Below, in pieces: positions 6,131 through 6,742 of a stretch of 6,742 nt of DNA (within the stretch, counting starts at the first letter, position 1; each line of letters opens with the position of its first letter). A program made the position numbers and the translations under genes. A model generated the notes under the pieces. It saw only the letters and a program-made list of their open reading frames with translations. It did no database searches and was not told where the DNA came from. This DNA comes from an uncultured Alphaproteobacteria bacterium (GTDB taxonomy: Bacteria; Pseudomonadota; Alphaproteobacteria; Sneathiellales; Sneathiellaceae), in contig CALEMG010000477.1 of assembly GCA_937910835.1 (NCBI GenBank), positions 1 through 6,742 of the forward strand. The letters are read 5' to 3'.

Positions 6131-6742
6131 TTACTCGTTGCCGGCTTCAATTGCATCCTCGATCGTTCTCAGACCCGGATACTTCGCAGAAACCAATACG
6201 GCCATATTGCCCGGTTTATGCTGATTATTCATCATTTTTGTATGAGCGCGCGGAATATCATCCCAAGAGAAAACCTCCGACATACAAGGGTCGATCCGCC
6301 GCTCGACAACCAGATTGTTCGCCTGCGATGCCTGCTTCAGGTTAGCGAAATGGCTGCCCTGAATACGTTTCTGGCGCATCCAGACAAAACGTGCATCCAT
6401 GGTCAGATTAAAGCCTGTCGTGCCGGCACAGAAAACGACCATGCCACCCCGTTTAACCACATTGCAGGATACCGGGAAGGTTTGTTCACCGGGATGCTCA
6501 AACACGAAGTCAACGTCATTGCCTTTGCCGGTAATTTCCCAGATGGCCTTTCCGAATTCACGGGTTTTCTTCATATAGTCGCCGAATCCTTCTCCGTTCA
6601 CGGTCGGAAGCTGACCCCAGCAATCGAAGTCTTTACGATAGAGGACACCTTACGCACAGAGCGACATCACTAAATCGCGCTAGCTTTCATCCGAAATAAC
6701 AACGATTGCGTTGGAACCGGCGGCGGCCCAACTCTGGATCGC
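6131..6742 (-). pseudogene. ccr: Crotonyl-CoA carboxylase/reductase, C-terminal part, with two in-frame stops
   Basis: Ccr reductively carboxylates crotonyl-CoA with NADPH and CO2 to (2S)-ethylmalonyl-CoA, the committing step of the ethylmalonyl-CoA pathway. It belongs to the medium-chain dehydrogenase/reductase superfamily. The visible 204 codons cover roughly the last half of a ~430-residue enzyme; the 5' half lies beyond the edge. From about 6650 down to the TAA at 6131-6133 the match is excellent: RKDFDCWGQLP, then FVFEHPGEQTFPVS, GGMVVFCAGTTGFNLTMDAR, VWMRQKRIQGSHFANLKQAS, DPCMSEVFSWDDIP and NQHKPGNMAVLV. The His of GSHFAN is, I believe, the CO2-site His of characterised Ccr. Upstream, the same frame has TAG at 6682-6680 and TAA at 6652-6650 where lysines are expected, plus odd residues nearby. 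This could be a decayed gene or poor sequence at a contig end. The downstream GTG at 6601 is an internal valine codon, not a start. It is followed by mcd after 31 bp. Confidence 0.88.

Noticed and set aside
6131..6601. Short independent gene starting at GTG 6601
   Set aside because: Conserved Ccr sequence continues upstream in the same frame (RKDFDCWGQLPT), so the GTG is an internal valine codon.
5488..6673. Plus-strand open frames of about 209 and 249 codons opposite mcd and ccr
   Set aside because: Antisense to recognised enzymes with clear motifs, and the translations show no recognisable domains.
6650..6682. Stop-codon reassignment (TAA/TAG read as lysine)
   Set aside because: Other genes in the window end normally at TAA or TAG, and no other internal stops occur in intact genes.

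Overview
The window looks like chromosomal DNA of a mid-GC alphaproteobacterium. The protein families point that way: an EtfB whose end closely resembles the mitochondrial form, a HIG1-like small membrane protein next to a PduO-type cobalamin adenosyltransferase, a FOXRED1-like oxidoreductase, and ethylmalonyl-CoA pathway enzymes. I cannot name the genus from sequence alone. No mobile element, rRNA, tRNA or CRISPR array is visible.

Layout. Bases 1-1593 are read from the minus strand. In transcription order they hold a HIG1-like two-helix membrane protein (1593-1399), an ATP:cob(I)alamin adenosyltransferase (1376-813), a 211-bp gap with a good sigma70-type promoter and a perfect 17-bp inverted repeat, and etfB (601 to the window edge, 3' end cut off). 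A short divergent region (1594-1668) separates these from a plus-strand set: a FOXRED1/DadA-like FAD oxidoreductase (1669-2847), a 4-oxalocrotonate tautomerase-type protein (2868-3062) and a YihY/BrkB membrane protein (3085-3947) broken by a frameshift. This set runs convergently, with a 16-bp gap, into a second minus-strand set: ccr (3' part, from the right edge to 6131), mcd (6099-4405) and a VOC-fold protein (4392-3964).

How the genes fit together. Ccr and Mcd are two signature enzymes of the ethylmalonyl-CoA pathway for acetyl-CoA assimilation. The pathway also needs two adenosylcobalamin-dependent mutases, which the adenosyltransferase would supply with cofactor. Mcd is an acyl-CoA dehydrogenase, a class that normally passes electrons to ETF, whose beta subunit is encoded here. 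The two flanking sets are therefore functionally linked although on separate transcripts. The central plus-strand set has no obvious role in the pathway.

Oddities. The visible ccr reading frame has two in-frame stop codons and several unexpected residues, all in the last ~105 bases of the window. The BrkB gene is one base short near 3340-3360. Both could be real pseudogenisation or sequence error; the sequence alone cannot decide. I found no clearly new system. The most worthwhile items are the ccr and BrkB lesions, the pathway neighbourhood, the inverted repeat upstream of etfB, and the VOC protein attached to ccr-mcd.
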